A stretch of DNA of 64,000 nt, from assembly GCA_963806455.1 (NCBI GenBank), contig CAWDXZ010000006.1:310001-374000 (forward strand), read 5' to 3'. Numbering within the stretch: the first letter of the stretch is position 1; each line of letters opens with the position of its first letter. This stretch comes from Bog-756 sp963806455 (GTDB lineage Bacteria; Actinomycetota; Acidimicrobiia; Acidimicrobiales; RAAP-2). Under the pieces are notes generated by a model. That model saw nothing but the letters and a program-made list of their open reading frames with translations. It searched no databases and had not been told where the DNA came from. Positions 52,645-61,925 of the stretch are shown here, in pieces. Both the position numbers and the translations under genes were made by a program.

Positions 52645-53676
52645 ATGCCACCCGATCTGACCATCGTCGTGCCCGCTTTCAATGAGGCCCACCGGCTACC
52701 GGCCGGGATGGACCGCTTCGATGCGGCCGTGGCCGAGGACGCGATCGACCTGAAGCGCACCGAGGTGATCGTGGTCGACGACGGGAGCACCGACACCACG
52801 GCGAGCACCGCCCGCGCCCTCCTCGCCCACCTGCCCCACCACCGGGTGGTCAGCCTTCCGGCCAACAGGGGAAAGGGGGCGGCCGTCCGGACCGGGGTGG
52901 CCCTGGCCCGGGGGGCGTACACGGCCTACATGGACGCCGACATGGCCATCGACCCGCGGGCCGTCCCCATGCTGGTCGAAGGCCTCCGCACCAACGACCT
53001 CGCCATCGGGTCGCGTGCCCTGCCCGAGTCGATGGTCGACGGCACCTACGCCCTGCGGGCCGTGATGGGCCGGATGTTCAACTGGTTGGTGACCACCGGG
53101 ACCGGGCTCGGCCTGCACGACACCCAGTGCGGGTTCAAGGCCTTCCGGACCCCGGTCGCCCGGCTCCTCTTCCATCTGGTGCGCATCGACCGGTTCGCCT
53201 TCGACGTCGAGATCCTGGCCCGGGCCCGGCGCCTCGGCCTGCGCATCACCGAGGTCCCCGTGCAGTGGAAGCACGTGCCGGGCAGCACCATCCACCCGCT
53301 GCACGATTCGATCGGCATGCTGGAGGACGTCTACCGCTCGCGGCTCGGCCTCGTGCCCGCCCCTCCCCTCCTGAGCGTGGTGGTCGTCGATCCCTCCGCG
53401 GCACCCCCGACCGGCGGCGCGGCCGACAAGGTGTGCTCGGTGGTCGCCGAGTCCCTCGAGGGGGCCCCGGTGCCGGTGGTGGTCAACGGTCCCGCCGCCA
53501 CCGTGCTCCTCCCCCTGGTCGACGAGCAGGCGGCGGCCACGGTGCTGTCGGCCCTGCGGGCGGAGTTCGCCTCCTGGCGGGTGTCACGGCGGTCGGTCAC
53601 CATGGACCACCTGGTGTCCTTCGGGTCGTTGTCCGGCCGGCTCCGGCCTGCTTCGGTTCCGGACGGGACGGTCTGA
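52645..53676 (+). CDS. Family 2 glycosyltransferase (dolichyl-phosphate glucosyl/mannosyltransferase-like)
   Basis: 343 residues. LTIVVPAFNEAHRLPAGMDR, VIVVDDGSTDTTASTARALL, NRGKGAAVRTGVALARGAYT, MDADMAI (DxD) and DTQCGFKAFRTPVARLLFHL define a GT2 of the dolichyl-phosphate beta-glucosyltransferase type. There is no transmembrane segment after the catalytic domain; a C-terminal extension of about 100 residues is unassigned. It would transfer a sugar to a polyprenyl phosphate or similar carrier at the inner membrane. It lies 94 bp after the NlpC/P60 gene and precedes an acyltransferase by 65 bp. Confidence 0.85.
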   Translation: MPPDLTIVVPAFNEAHRLPAGMDRFDAAVAEDAIDLKRTEVIVVDDGSTDTTASTARALLAHLPHHRVVSLPANRGKGAAVRTGVALARGAYTAYMDADMAIDPRAVPMLVEGLRTNDLAIGSRALPESMVDGTYALRAVMGRMFNWLVTTGTGLGLHDTQCGFKAFRTPVARLLFHLVRIDRFAFDVEILARARRLGLRITEVPVQWKHVPGSTIHPLHDSIGMLEDVYRSRLGLVPAPPLLSVVVVDPSAAPPTGGAADKVCSVVAESLEGAPVPVVVNGPAATVLLPLVDEQAAATVLSALRAEFASWRVSRRSVTMDHLVSFGSLSGRLRPASVPDGTV

Positions 53677-53741
53677 GCTCCACCCGTCACGACCGGAGTG
53701 AGACCGACGGTCGGCCCGACCCGGGCCACTACGATGCACCG

Positions 53742-54779
53742 GTGACCGATGAACCGCCGGACGCTGCCCGGACGGAGCCCCGCCCCGAGCGGGCGGTCGG
53801 AGGCGGGTCGGTCGAGACCACGGCGGGCGAAGGTCCGGGTCCGGGTCCAGGACGGGGACCGGCTCCGGCTCCGGCTCCGAAGCGGATCGGGGCGGCCGGT
53901 CCCGCATCCGGCGTGTCCGGGTCCGAGGTCCCGCCGCCACCGTCGATGCTCCCGGTCGCCGTGAGCCCCTCCGAGGACGGGGCCCCGGTCGACCCGAGGC
54001 GATCGGACGTGGACGAGTGGGGCCGGTCGGAGCACATGCGCTCGATCGTGCGACGGCTCTACGACCCGATGTACCGGTACTGGTTCCGGGTGGAGTGGGA
54101 CGGCCTCGAGAAGATCCCGCACGCCGGTGGCGCCCTGCTCATCGCCAACCACGCCGGGGCCATCCCCTCGGACGCGCCGGCCATCATGCACGGGATCGAG
54201 GAGGAGCTGGGCCGGCCGGTCTACGGCCTGGCCGACTACTTCTTCCGCACCATCCCCTTCGTCGGCACCATGTGGTCGAGGACGGGCGGCGTCCCGGCCC
54301 ACCCCGACAACGCCTACCGGCTCCTGCACGACCAGCAGCAGCTGGCGCTGGTGTTCCCTGAAGGCACCAAGGCCACCTCCAAGACCTACACCGACCGCTA
54401 CCGGCTCCGGCGGTTCGGTCGGGGTGGTTTCGTGGAGATCGCCATGCGGGCCGGCGTCCCGGTCATCCCCATCGCCGTGGTCGGTGCCGAGGAGTCAATG
54501 CCCATCCTGTTCCGCCTGGGTGGGGTGGCCAAGGTCTTCAACCTGCCCTACTTCCCGGTGACGGCCAATTCCCTGCTGCTCGGTCCCCTCGGCTACGTCA
54601 CCTACTTCCCGGTCAAGATCAAGCTGCGGGTGCTCGATCCCGTGACGTTCGACGTCGAGCCGGGGCTGGGGCGGTACTCCCGGAGCAAGGTGATGGACGA
54701 GGCCGAGAGCATCCGGGCCAAGCTCCAGGATGCTCTCCACGACATGCTGCGGGAGCGCCGCAGCATCTGGTTCGGCTGA
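53742..54779 (+). CDS. PlsC-like lysophospholipid acyltransferase family protein
   Basis: 345 residues. A Pro/Gly-rich N-terminus of about 90 residues is followed by an acyltransferase domain: ALLIANHAGAIPSDAPAIMH has the NHxxxxxD-type catalytic block (NHAGAIPSD), and LALVFPEGTKATSKTYTDRY the EGT block. FRRFGRGGFVEIAMRAGVPV-like sequence and AVVGAEESMPILFR match Rv0502-like proteins. GTG 53742 is preferred. Start and stop spacing (65 and 3 bp) suggests an operon with the GT2 and the epimerase, the same pairing as Rv0501-Rv0502. Confidence 0.85.
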   Translation: MTDEPPDAARTEPRPERAVGGGSVETTAGEGPGPGPGRGPAPAPAPKRIGAAGPASGVSGSEVPPPPSMLPVAVSPSEDGAPVDPRRSDVDEWGRSEHMRSIVRRLYDPMYRYWFRVEWDGLEKIPHAGGALLIANHAGAIPSDAPAIMHGIEEELGRPVYGLADYFFRTIPFVGTMWSRTGGVPAHPDNAYRLLHDQQQLALVFPEGTKATSKTYTDRYRLRRFGRGGFVEIAMRAGVPVIPIAVVGAEESMPILFRLGGVAKVFNLPYFPVTANSLLLGPLGYVTYFPVKIKLRVLDPVTFDVEPGLGRYSRSKVMDEAESIRAKLQDALHDMLRERRSIWFG

Positions 54780-54782
54780 GCT

Positions 54783-55829
54783 GTGGGACGGCGGGTGCTC
54801 ATCACCGGGCTCGACACCTTCTGGGGCGGGCGCATGGCCCAGGCCCTCGAGAACGAGCCGGACGTCGAGATGATCCTCGGCCTCGGCGCCGACGAGCCGA
54901 GGGTGCCCCTCGAGCGCACCGAGTTCGTCCGGTCGGACCAGAAGTACTCGATCCTCAGCCGCATCGTGCGGGCCACCCAGGTCGACACCATCGTGCACAC
55001 CTTCCTCGAGACGAACTCGGTCAACGTGCCGAGCCGGGTGCTCCACGAGATCAACGTCATCGGCACACTCAACCTGCTGGCCGCGGCGGGCTCGGGGGGA
55101 TCGTCGGTCCGCCAGGTGGTCGTGAAGTCCTCCACCCATGTCTACGGCGCCGCCGAGAACGACCCGGCCTGGTTCCGCGAGGACACCCGGCGCCAGAGCC
55201 CGGTGCGCACCCGCCTCGAGCGGTCGCTCATCGAGGTCGAGTCGCTGGTACGGGACTTCACCGACGACAACCCCCACCTGGTGGTCTCGGTCCTGCGGTT
55301 CGCCAACGTCCTCGGGACCGACATCGTCACCCCCATCAGCCAGAACCTCCGGCGCCGGCTGCTCCCCTGCATCGCCGGGTTCGACCCGTTGGTCCAGTTC
55401 ATCGAAGAGGACGATGTCGTCCGGGCCCTCGAGTACGTCACCAGGCACCGCATCCCCGGTGTGTTCAACGTGGCCGGGGCGGGCAAGCTCCCCTGGAGCG
55501 AGGTGGCCTCGATCAGCGGGGCGTACCTGCTCCCGTTGCCCCCCATCCGGCCCCGGGCCTTCGTCGCCCCCCTTCGCCAGCTGGGCCTGGTCCAGTTCCC
55601 GCCCGAGATGGAAGGGGTCATCCGCTACGGGCGGGGAGTGGACACCTCCCGCCTCCTCGAAGCGGGGTTCCGCTACCGCTACACCAGCGCCGGGGCGGTC
55701 GAGAGCTTCGCCCGGGCCAACAACCTGCGCCGCTCCACCGGCTCGGAGGGCCCCGCCTACCGCTACGAGCAGGACGTGGAGCAGTTCTTCCGCCACTCCC
55801 CGGCCGTCGTCCGCGGCGTCGACGGCTGA
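54783..55829 (+). CDS. NAD-dependent epimerase/dehydratase (GalE2/Rv0501-like)
   Basis: 348 residues from a GTG start. RRVLITGLDTFWGGRMAQAL replaces the usual GxxGxxG with a looser form but retains a Rossmann fold. The catalytic region KSSTHVYGAAENDPAWF and VVSVLRFANVLG follow. It resembles Rv0501/GalE2-type proteins that occur with PlsC-like genes. Only 3 bp separate it from the acyltransferase stop. It may modify sugar or steroid-like substrates; the precise reaction is unknown. Confidence 0.82.
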   Translation: MGRRVLITGLDTFWGGRMAQALENEPDVEMILGLGADEPRVPLERTEFVRSDQKYSILSRIVRATQVDTIVHTFLETNSVNVPSRVLHEINVIGTLNLLAAAGSGGSSVRQVVVKSSTHVYGAAENDPAWFREDTRRQSPVRTRLERSLIEVESLVRDFTDDNPHLVVSVLRFANVLGTDIVTPISQNLRRRLLPCIAGFDPLVQFIEEDDVVRALEYVTRHRIPGVFNVAGAGKLPWSEVASISGAYLLPLPPIRPRAFVAPLRQLGLVQFPPEMEGVIRYGRGVDTSRLLEAGFRYRYTSAGAVESFARANNLRRSTGSEGPAYRYEQDVEQFFRHSPAVVRGVDG

Positions 55830-55839
55830 GAGGCGGGCC

Positions 55840-55935
55840 CTCAGCCCAACAGCGATCCTCAGCCCAACAGCGATCCTCAGCCTCGCCGTCGCCTCAGCCT
55901 CGCAGTCGCCTCAGCCTGGCAGTCACCTCAGCCAG
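55840..55935. repeat. Tandem repeats of CCTCAGCCCAACAGCGAT / CCTCAGCCTCGCAGTCG
   Basis: About five 16-20 bp units with the core CCTCAGCC. They lie between the epimerase stop and the end of the convergent sulfotransferase gene, overlapping its last codons. Convergent position would fit a bidirectional termination zone, but no U-tract hairpin is seen. Confidence 0.7.
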
Positions 55936-56996
55936 CGGAGCGGCCTGGTGATGCGCCAGCTCACGGTGTGACGAATCGCCTGGAGCTCGGCGGCGGTGGC
56001 ATCGAGATGCCTCTCCATCGCCGCCTCGGCTGCGGCGCCTCGAGCGACCTGGTCCTCCGAGGTCGCCAACCGGTGCTGGACGGCCGCCAGCACGCCCTGG
56101 GACTCGGTCAGTCGGGCCTCGGTGTGCAGGCGTGATTCCCGGGCCTCGACCAGTTGCCCCTCGGTGGCGGCCAAGGCCGCCCGAACGATGTCCAGCTCGT
56201 ACTCGGCGGTGGCCAGGGCCTCCCGCACCTCGGCCAGTTGGTCCTCCATCCCGGCCAGGAGGGAGTTGCGCTCCTTCAACAGGATGGCCATGGCGTCGCG
56301 GTCCAGCGTGGCCGGGTCCTTCGGCCCGGTGACACCGGGTCCGGAGTCCCCCCGCTTGATGCGGACCAGCCGGGGATCGGCGATGGAGGCGAAGGCGGCA
56401 TCCGCCCGCGCCCGGTCGCAGTGGGCACCCAGCCAGGGCCAGAGTGTGTCGATGAGATAGGCCCCGTCGGTCACCGTCCGGGGGAACTCCAGGAGGAACA
56501 GCGGGATCTGGCGGGACGTCGCCCAGTGGATGAGTCGATGGAAGCCGACCGCCAGGATCCGGGCCTGGTCCACCGGATCGAGCGAATAGACGACGCCGCC
56601 GGTCACGAGACCGTTCACGTCGCTGGGCGCCCACCTCCCGAGCTGCCCGTCGGCCATGGCGATGCGATCCTGGAGGACCCGGCTGGTGGCGGAGGCAATC
56701 AGCTCGCGGACGGGGACGAGGAGGGCGTCGATCTCGACGACATCGGGATCGATCTCGTCGCAGTAGGCGAACAGCCAGGGGTCCTTCACCACGTAGGGGG
56801 CGTTCTCGTCCAGGATGTGGTGCTCGAGGCCCGCCCGGGCCCGGTCGTCGAAGTGCCCGTCGGCCGGCCCCACGTTGAGGCCGCACTCGCCCAGGAACCG
56901 CACCAGGAAGCTGGTGCCGGCCCGCCCGGTCCCGGCGATGACGGCGTGGTGGCGCCTCTCGGCGCGGCCCTCGCCGGGATCGGGGTCGGCGGACAT
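55923..56996 (-). CDS. Sulfotransferase-like P-loop protein with C-terminal coiled coil
   Basis: 357 residues. VIAGTGRAGTSFLVRFLGEC is a PAPS-type 5'-phosphosulfate-binding P-loop and LLVPVRELIASATSRVLQDR includes the 3'-phosphate-binding region. The C-terminal 110 residues form a coiled coil ending SWRITRPLRWLR, a tail often found at the end of envelope glycan enzymes. It may sulfate a cell-surface glycan or only bind nucleotide. It is convergent with the epimerase and divergent from the membrane gene at 57173. Confidence 0.75.
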   Translation of the reverse strand: MSADPDPGEGRAERRHHAVIAGTGRAGTSFLVRFLGECGLNVGPADGHFDDRARAGLEHHILDENAPYVVKDPWLFAYCDEIDPDVVEIDALLVPVRELIASATSRVLQDRIAMADGQLGRWAPSDVNGLVTGGVVYSLDPVDQARILAVGFHRLIHWATSRQIPLFLLEFPRTVTDGAYLIDTLWPWLGAHCDRARADAAFASIADPRLVRIKRGDSGPGVTGPKDPATLDRDAMAILLKERNSLLAGMEDQLAEVREALATAEYELDIVRAALAATEGQLVEARESRLHTEARLTESQGVLAAVQHRLATSEDQVARGAAAEAAMERHLDATAAELQAIRHTVSWRITRPLRWLR

Positions 56997-57172
56997 CGGC
57001 CCAAACCTAGCTCCGCCGGATCGACGGTCACGGCCATGCGGTGGTTCCCGGGGCCCCGTCGGTCCCCCTCGTCCAGTGCCGGGGGCTCTGTTACGTTTCT
57101 GGGACCAGTTCCGTCGTCCCGGACCCGAGAGAGGACACCGTCGCCGTCCGGTCGATGCAGGAGGATCGCGAG

Positions 57173-58675
57173 GTGCACACGGGCATCATGGTGGCGACTG
57201 ATCAACTGTCGGATGTCCAACCGGTGCCGACCCCGATCGACGAAGGTCAGATCTCCGAGCCGTCCGATGGCGAGCGGGTCACCCGCCGGGGCGAGCGCGC
57301 CAGGGTGATCGTGGCCGCGGCCGTGCCTGCCGTGCTGTACGTCGTCTTTGTCAATCACTTCGGTCGCAACGGCATCAATTGGGACGACTGGAGCTTCGTC
57401 CCGGTCGTCGACGCTGCCATCCACCACCATCTCGACCTCGGTCAGCTCTGGCAGCAACACAATGAGAACCGGCTGCTGTTCCCCTATCTCCTGGTCGCCA
57501 TCGTCGGGGGCCTCACCCACCTCGACACGACGGCAATCGTCTATCTCAACGCCGGCCTGTTCATCGCCGGCTTCGCCCTGCTGCTCGGCAGCTTCCACCA
57601 ATTCGCCGGCCGGTCCATCAAGCCCGTCGAGACCCTCCTCCTGGGCCTCCTCTGGTTCAGCATCGCCGATACCGAGAACGCCCTCTGGGCCTTCCAGGTC
57701 GCCTGGTACGTCGTCTTGCTGTGCCTGATGGCCATGCTCTACGTGCTCGGGCGCCCCCGATGGTCGGGACTGCACCTGGGGGCGGCTCTGGCCATCGCCG
57801 TGGTGGCGTCGTATTCGTCGATCCAGGGATTGATCCTGTGGCCGATCGGGCTCATCGGGATCCTGTGGTGCCTCCGCGACCGGCGGCGGCCGTATGTCGC
57901 ACTGGCCTGGGTGGCCGCATCGGCCGTGGTGGGCTACCTCTACTTCCGGGGGTACGACTTCAGCCCGAATGCGACCGGAGGGGGGTCCTCCGGCTATTCG
58001 CTGCATCATCCCGTGCAGACCCTGGGCTACATGCTCGCCCTCGTCGGCAACGTGTTTCCGACGACAGCCCCTCGGACCGGCCTCCACGAGCTCATCGGGG
58101 CAGCCGTACTCCTCGCCGCCGGGTTGACCGTGGTGGGGTCCATCCGGTCGGTGAAGCGATCGGCGGCGCTGCCGGTGCCGCTGCTGTTGATCACCTTCGC
58201 CCTGCTGTTCGACCTGTCGATCGCCGGAGGGCGCCTCAGCCTCGGGATCGAACGAGCCGCCTCGCCCCGCTACACGATGGCAAACCTCCTCATCCTGGTC
58301 GCCGTGGCCGTCTACGTCTTCTCCGTCCCGCCGGCCCTGGCCGCGCCGGGCCGTTCACGCTTCCGGACCAGAGCGTCATTGCTCGGGGTGGGGATGGGGC
58401 TGGTGGTCCTCGGTCAGGTCGCGGTCTCGACCGCGGTGGGGCTGCCGGCAGCATCGGCCTGGACCAGGCGGATCCAGGCCGGTGACACCATCGTGGTGCA
58501 CCTCCACCGCATCTCTCAGCCCGACCGGACGCTCCTCTTCGACGGATACGTCTTCCCCAGCCTGTCCTATGCCACCCATCTCCGCTGGGTCCAGATGGTG
58601 TACACGGACCAACTCGGCGAGCTCGCACCGGGCACCGCCGCCCACTACCGGCACGCCACCCCGCCGGTCCCGTAG
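57173..58675 (+). CDS. Polytopic membrane protein, probably glycosyltransferase-like
   Basis: 500 residues with about 11-12 hydrophobic segments. GINWDDWSFVPVVDAAIHHH lies in the first external loop and could provide the Asp pair typical of GT-C enzymes; QQHNENRLLFPYLLVAIVGG follows. GTG 57173 has AGGAGG at 57159-57164, so it is preferred over several nearby in-frame starts. Family membership is uncertain, but the profile is that of a lipid-linked-sugar transferase. Transcribed divergently from the sulfotransferase-like gene. Confidence 0.65.
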   Translation: MHTGIMVATDQLSDVQPVPTPIDEGQISEPSDGERVTRRGERARVIVAAAVPAVLYVVFVNHFGRNGINWDDWSFVPVVDAAIHHHLDLGQLWQQHNENRLLFPYLLVAIVGGLTHLDTTAIVYLNAGLFIAGFALLLGSFHQFAGRSIKPVETLLLGLLWFSIADTENALWAFQVAWYVVLLCLMAMLYVLGRPRWSGLHLGAALAIAVVASYSSIQGLILWPIGLIGILWCLRDRRRPYVALAWVAASAVVGYLYFRGYDFSPNATGGGSSGYSLHHPVQTLGYMLALVGNVFPTTAPRTGLHELIGAAVLLAAGLTVVGSIRSVKRSAALPVPLLLITFALLFDLSIAGGRLSLGIERAASPRYTMANLLILVAVAVYVFSVPPALAAPGRSRFRTRASLLGVGMGLVVLGQVAVSTAVGLPAASAWTRRIQAGDTIVVHLHRISQPDRTLLFDGYVFPSLSYATHLRWVQMVYTDQLGELAPGTAAHYRHATPPVP

Positions 58676-58783
58676 TGAAGCCGATCACCCGCCACCTCCG
58701 TCCACCGTGGTTCGGTGCGACCGGGAGCCCATCCCGACGTGGATCGATCTTTCGAGCGCCGGGCCATCGCCCGTGGCCTCAGG

Positions 58784-60148
58784 TCATCGCTTGTACAGGG
58801 TCATCGTCCAGCCCAACGGTCGCGTCTTGAAGGTGAACGGGTGGCCGGGCGCCAACCGGTCGAAACGCGTGGCTTGCGCCCTCCAGTTCGGGGCCGGGCT
58901 CAGCGGGTAGCGAAAGTCCTCCCGGACTCCGAATCCGGCCACCACGAGCACCAGGCCCACCGCGACGACGCCGGCCCACCGTCGCCGACCACGCATCTGT
59001 CCGGCCAACCACAGGAGGTCCGCCACCAGAGCCAGCGACGGGATCAACCAGTAGCGGCCACCGGCGTTGGCGATGAGGGCCTGCCACTGCGAACCGTGCA
59101 CGGCGGCCAGCGGGCTGGCCAAGGAGCCGGCCAGCACGAGGCCGGCCCACAGATTGAACACCTTCAGCTCGAACGGCCCGCGCCAGACCGCGGCGACCAC
59201 GACCGCCACTCCCACGACGAGGAAGGCGTAGGAGAATGCGAGCAGGTGGGCGTCGTATCCGTGCGACGTGGTCGTCGACGACCCGAGGAGGGTGTTCCCG
59301 ATCAGCCGGCCGCCGATGACCTCCACGAAACGCATGGCGGTGATGCCCAGGGGCCCCACGGGTGGCCGAACCGCGGTGGCGAGCTCGTAGAGCTGGACGG
59401 CGGTGCCGGCGGCGACCAGCACCCCCAACACCAGTGTCCATTTCTGTCGTCGTCGGTAGAACACAATGGCCACGACCACGACCAAGCTGATGACGAAGGG
59501 CCCGGTCAGGCCGGAGAGCGCCACGGCACCGATGTCGAAGACACGCCATCCCAGGCCGGAGGGCGGCGCCGCCAGGACCACCAGCACGGCGAGCACGGCA
59601 AGGTGCCACTGGGAGTTGGTGAGGTCGACGTTGACCTCCCTGGAATTGGGCAGCAACAGGTAGGCCGCCGCCAGCAGCAGCCGCACGCGGTAGTCCGGCA
59701 CGGCGGTGGCGAAGCGTCGACTGGCGACCAGCACGGCCGGGAGCACCTGCACGGCCAGCGCAACGATCGCGAACAGCAACGGGACCTGGGCGATCGGTGC
59801 CAGAAGGCCGAGGTCGGAGACGAGGCGGGGGAATGTCTGGAGGTAGCCCGCTTGCGCCTGGCCCAAAGGGGTGTGCCACCCCTGGTTGTACGCGCTCTGG
59901 AAGAAGACGGCGCCATCCTCCGCCCAGAGCTGTGGACGGGTGAAGACCCACGGGCCCCGCAGCCAGGTGACGGCGCACCCGGCGATGAACACCAGAGGGA
60001 GGAGCAGGAGATCTGACGGCCCGAGCCGGCGGGTCTTCGTCCTCCGCCGTTCCTTCCGGGAGGGGGTGGCCGGCTGGCGGGGGGCAGGGTCTGTGGTGAG
60101 GGGTTGCGGGGCGGATGGTCCGGCCAACTTCACCAGGCCTTCGGTCAT
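58784..60148 (-). CDS. Polytopic membrane protein, probably glycosyltransferase-like
   Basis: 454 residues with about 10-11 hydrophobic segments. After a basic Pro-rich N-terminus the first external loop reads FTRPQLWAEDGAVFFQSAYN, with an acidic Asp/Glu pair as in GT-C proteins, then LLLPNSREVNVDLTNSQWHL. It shares the size and layout of the protein at 57173 and is convergent with it. No named family is assigned; function is probably sugar transfer or flipping in envelope glycan synthesis. Confidence 0.65.
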   Translation of the reverse strand: MTEGLVKLAGPSAPQPLTTDPAPRQPATPSRKERRRTKTRRLGPSDLLLLPLVFIAGCAVTWLRGPWVFTRPQLWAEDGAVFFQSAYNQGWHTPLGQAQAGYLQTFPRLVSDLGLLAPIAQVPLLFAIVALAVQVLPAVLVASRRFATAVPDYRVRLLLAAAYLLLPNSREVNVDLTNSQWHLAVLAVLVVLAAPPSGLGWRVFDIGAVALSGLTGPFVISLVVVVAIVFYRRRQKWTLVLGVLVAAGTAVQLYELATAVRPPVGPLGITAMRFVEVIGGRLIGNTLLGSSTTTSHGYDAHLLAFSYAFLVVGVAVVVAAVWRGPFELKVFNLWAGLVLAGSLASPLAAVHGSQWQALIANAGGRYWLIPSLALVADLLWLAGQMRGRRRWAGVVAVGLVLVVAGFGVREDFRYPLSPAPNWRAQATRFDRLAPGHPFTFKTRPLGWTMTLYKR

Positions 60149-60234
60149 CCTGGCGATGCTATCCCCTGCGTTCTCCTACCCTCGACGGCACCAGCATGCC
60201 CGAGGATGGAAACCGGAAACGGTAGATTTGGAGT

Positions 60235-61071
60235 ATGACTGCCTCCCGGAACAGGAGCCCTCTGGCTACGGGGCCCGATCGGATCTGGCGACGGAGCAGG
60301 CAGGGGGCGCCGGATGACGCCCTGTCGTTCGTCTGCAACATCTGCGGCAGCCCGGGCATGGCCACGTTCTCGGAGCTCCATCGGGAGGTCGGCAGCTGCC
60401 CGCAGTGCAACTCCAACGTCCGGTTCCGGGGCGTGGTTGCCGCCCTCTCCACCTGGCTCCATGGAACGTCGTTGACGATGGACGAGTTCCCTTCCCGACC
60501 CGACATCGTCGGACTGGGCATGTCGGACTGGGAGGGTTACGCCATCCGGCTGCGCCGGGTCCTCGGATACGACAACACCTACTACGACGAGCAGATCCGG
60601 TTGGACATCACTGCGCCCGTACCGGAAGCGCTTTCGGGCTCGTGCGACTTCGTGATCTCGTCGGACGTGCTGGAGCATGTCGCACCCCCGTACGAGATCG
60701 CCCTGGCCAACATGAGAACGCTGCTCAAGCCGGGCGGTCTGCTGGTGCTCACCGTTCCCCTGAAGCCCGAGGGGCCGACCGTCGAGCACTATCCGGAGCT
60801 CTTCACCTACGAGATCGTGAACCTGGGGACGGAACGGGTCCTGGTGAACCGGACCGCGACCGGGGATCTGCAGGTCTTCGGCGATCTCGTCTTCCACGGC
60901 GGTCCCGGCGCCACGCTCGAGATGCGGATGATGTCGGAGCCGGACCTCGTCGACGCCCTGGACCGGACGGGGTTCGTGGATGTCAGGCCGTTCGACCGGG
61001 CCATACCCGAGCACGGGGTCGTATGGATCGAACCGCACACCTGGCCGATCCTCGCCAACGCCCCCGGCTGA
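60235..61071 (+). CDS. Class I SAM-dependent methyltransferase with N-terminal zinc ribbon
   Basis: 278 residues. FVCNICGSPGMATFSELHRE and VGSCPQCNSNVRFRGVVAAL provide two CxxC pairs for zinc. A methyltransferase-11-type domain follows: VISSDVLEHVAPPYEIALAN, LKPGGLLVLTVPLKPEGPTV and MSEPDLVDALDRTGFVDVRP. Proteins of this kind occur in surface-polysaccharide clusters and may methylate glycans. The start at ATG 60235 lacks an obvious ribosome-binding site but the upstream sequence is non-coding. Confidence 0.8.
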   Translation: MTASRNRSPLATGPDRIWRRSRQGAPDDALSFVCNICGSPGMATFSELHREVGSCPQCNSNVRFRGVVAALSTWLHGTSLTMDEFPSRPDIVGLGMSDWEGYAIRLRRVLGYDNTYYDEQIRLDITAPVPEALSGSCDFVISSDVLEHVAPPYEIALANMRTLLKPGGLLVLTVPLKPEGPTVEHYPELFTYEIVNLGTERVLVNRTATGDLQVFGDLVFHGGPGATLEMRMMSEPDLVDALDRTGFVDVRPFDRAIPEHGVVWIEPHTWPILANAPG

Positions 61072-61290
61072 CCCTGCGACGTCCGGAGTGCGGCGATGCC
61101 GGCGCCACCCGTCCTCGCCCGCTGAGGGCGACGTGAGACGGTGGCCTGTCCGTCCGCGGTGATGCCCGGCTCCATGGATCGTTCAACGGGACCCCCGTCG
61201 GAGGGTCGGCCGCGGGGACGCGGCCCGACGCTCGGTTCCACAGCTTCGCCACGGAGCCCGAGCGCCCCATCGCGGCTGTAGCGTGCCGCC

Positions 61291-61851
61291 ATGGCGAAGT
61301 TGGTGTACTCGACGATCATGTCGCTCGACGGCTACACGGCAGATCGGGACGGCAGGTTCGACTGGAGCGCCCCGGACCCCGAGGTGTTCACGTTCATCAA
61401 CGCCCTGGAGCGGGGCTACGGCACGTATCTCTACGGGCGCAGGATGTACGAGGCGATGGTCTACTGGGAGACCTTCGAGGCGGGCGAAAGCCAGCCCCCA
61501 TACCTCGGGGACTTCGCAGAGACGTGGCGGGCCGCCGCCAAGGTCGTGTACTCGAGGACGCTCGGAGGGGTGTCCAGTGCCCGAACTCGGATCGAGCGGG
61601 TGTTCGACCCGGGTGCGGTGCGGCGGATGAAAGAGACCGCCGCACGGGACATGTCTGTCGGTGGCCCGGACCTCGCCGGCCAGGCTCTGGCGGCCGGGCT
61701 GGTCGACGAGGTTCACCTGTTCCTCACGCCCGTCACCGTGGGCGGTGGCACGGCGGCCCTCCCCGGCCACGTCCTTCCCGAACTCGAATTGTCGGGGGTG
61801 GACCGATTCGGAAGCGGAGTCGTCCACCTCCACTACCGCACCGGCAACTGA
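61291..61851 (+). CDS. Dihydrofolate reductase-family (RibD C-terminal-like) protein
   Basis: 186 residues. KLVYSTIMSLDGYTADRDGR is the family N-terminus; YGTYLYGRRMYEAMVYWETF and DMSVGGPDLAGQALAAGLVD and HLFLTPVTVGGGTAAL are the other blocks. Such proteins bind NADPH and resemble RibD reductase or DHFR, but are usually not the main folate enzyme. Single gene with no obvious operon partner. Confidence 0.87.
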   Translation: MAKLVYSTIMSLDGYTADRDGRFDWSAPDPEVFTFINALERGYGTYLYGRRMYEAMVYWETFEAGESQPPYLGDFAETWRAAAKVVYSRTLGGVSSARTRIERVFDPGAVRRMKETAARDMSVGGPDLAGQALAAGLVDEVHLFLTPVTVGGGTAALPGHVLPELELSGVDRFGSGVVHLHYRTGN

Positions 61852-61858
61852 CGTCCCG

Positions 61859-61910
61859 GTCTCGCCGGTCTCGCCGGTCTCGCCGACCTCGCCGACTCGC
61901 CGACTCGCCG
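61859..61910. repeat. Tandem GTCTCGCCG / GACTCGCCG repeat
   Basis: Five to six 8-9 bp units just after the DHFR-family stop and before the convergent acetyltransferase gene. It occupies the 3'-3' junction. Confidence 0.7.
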
Positions 61911-61925
61911 GGCCCGAGTGGCCGG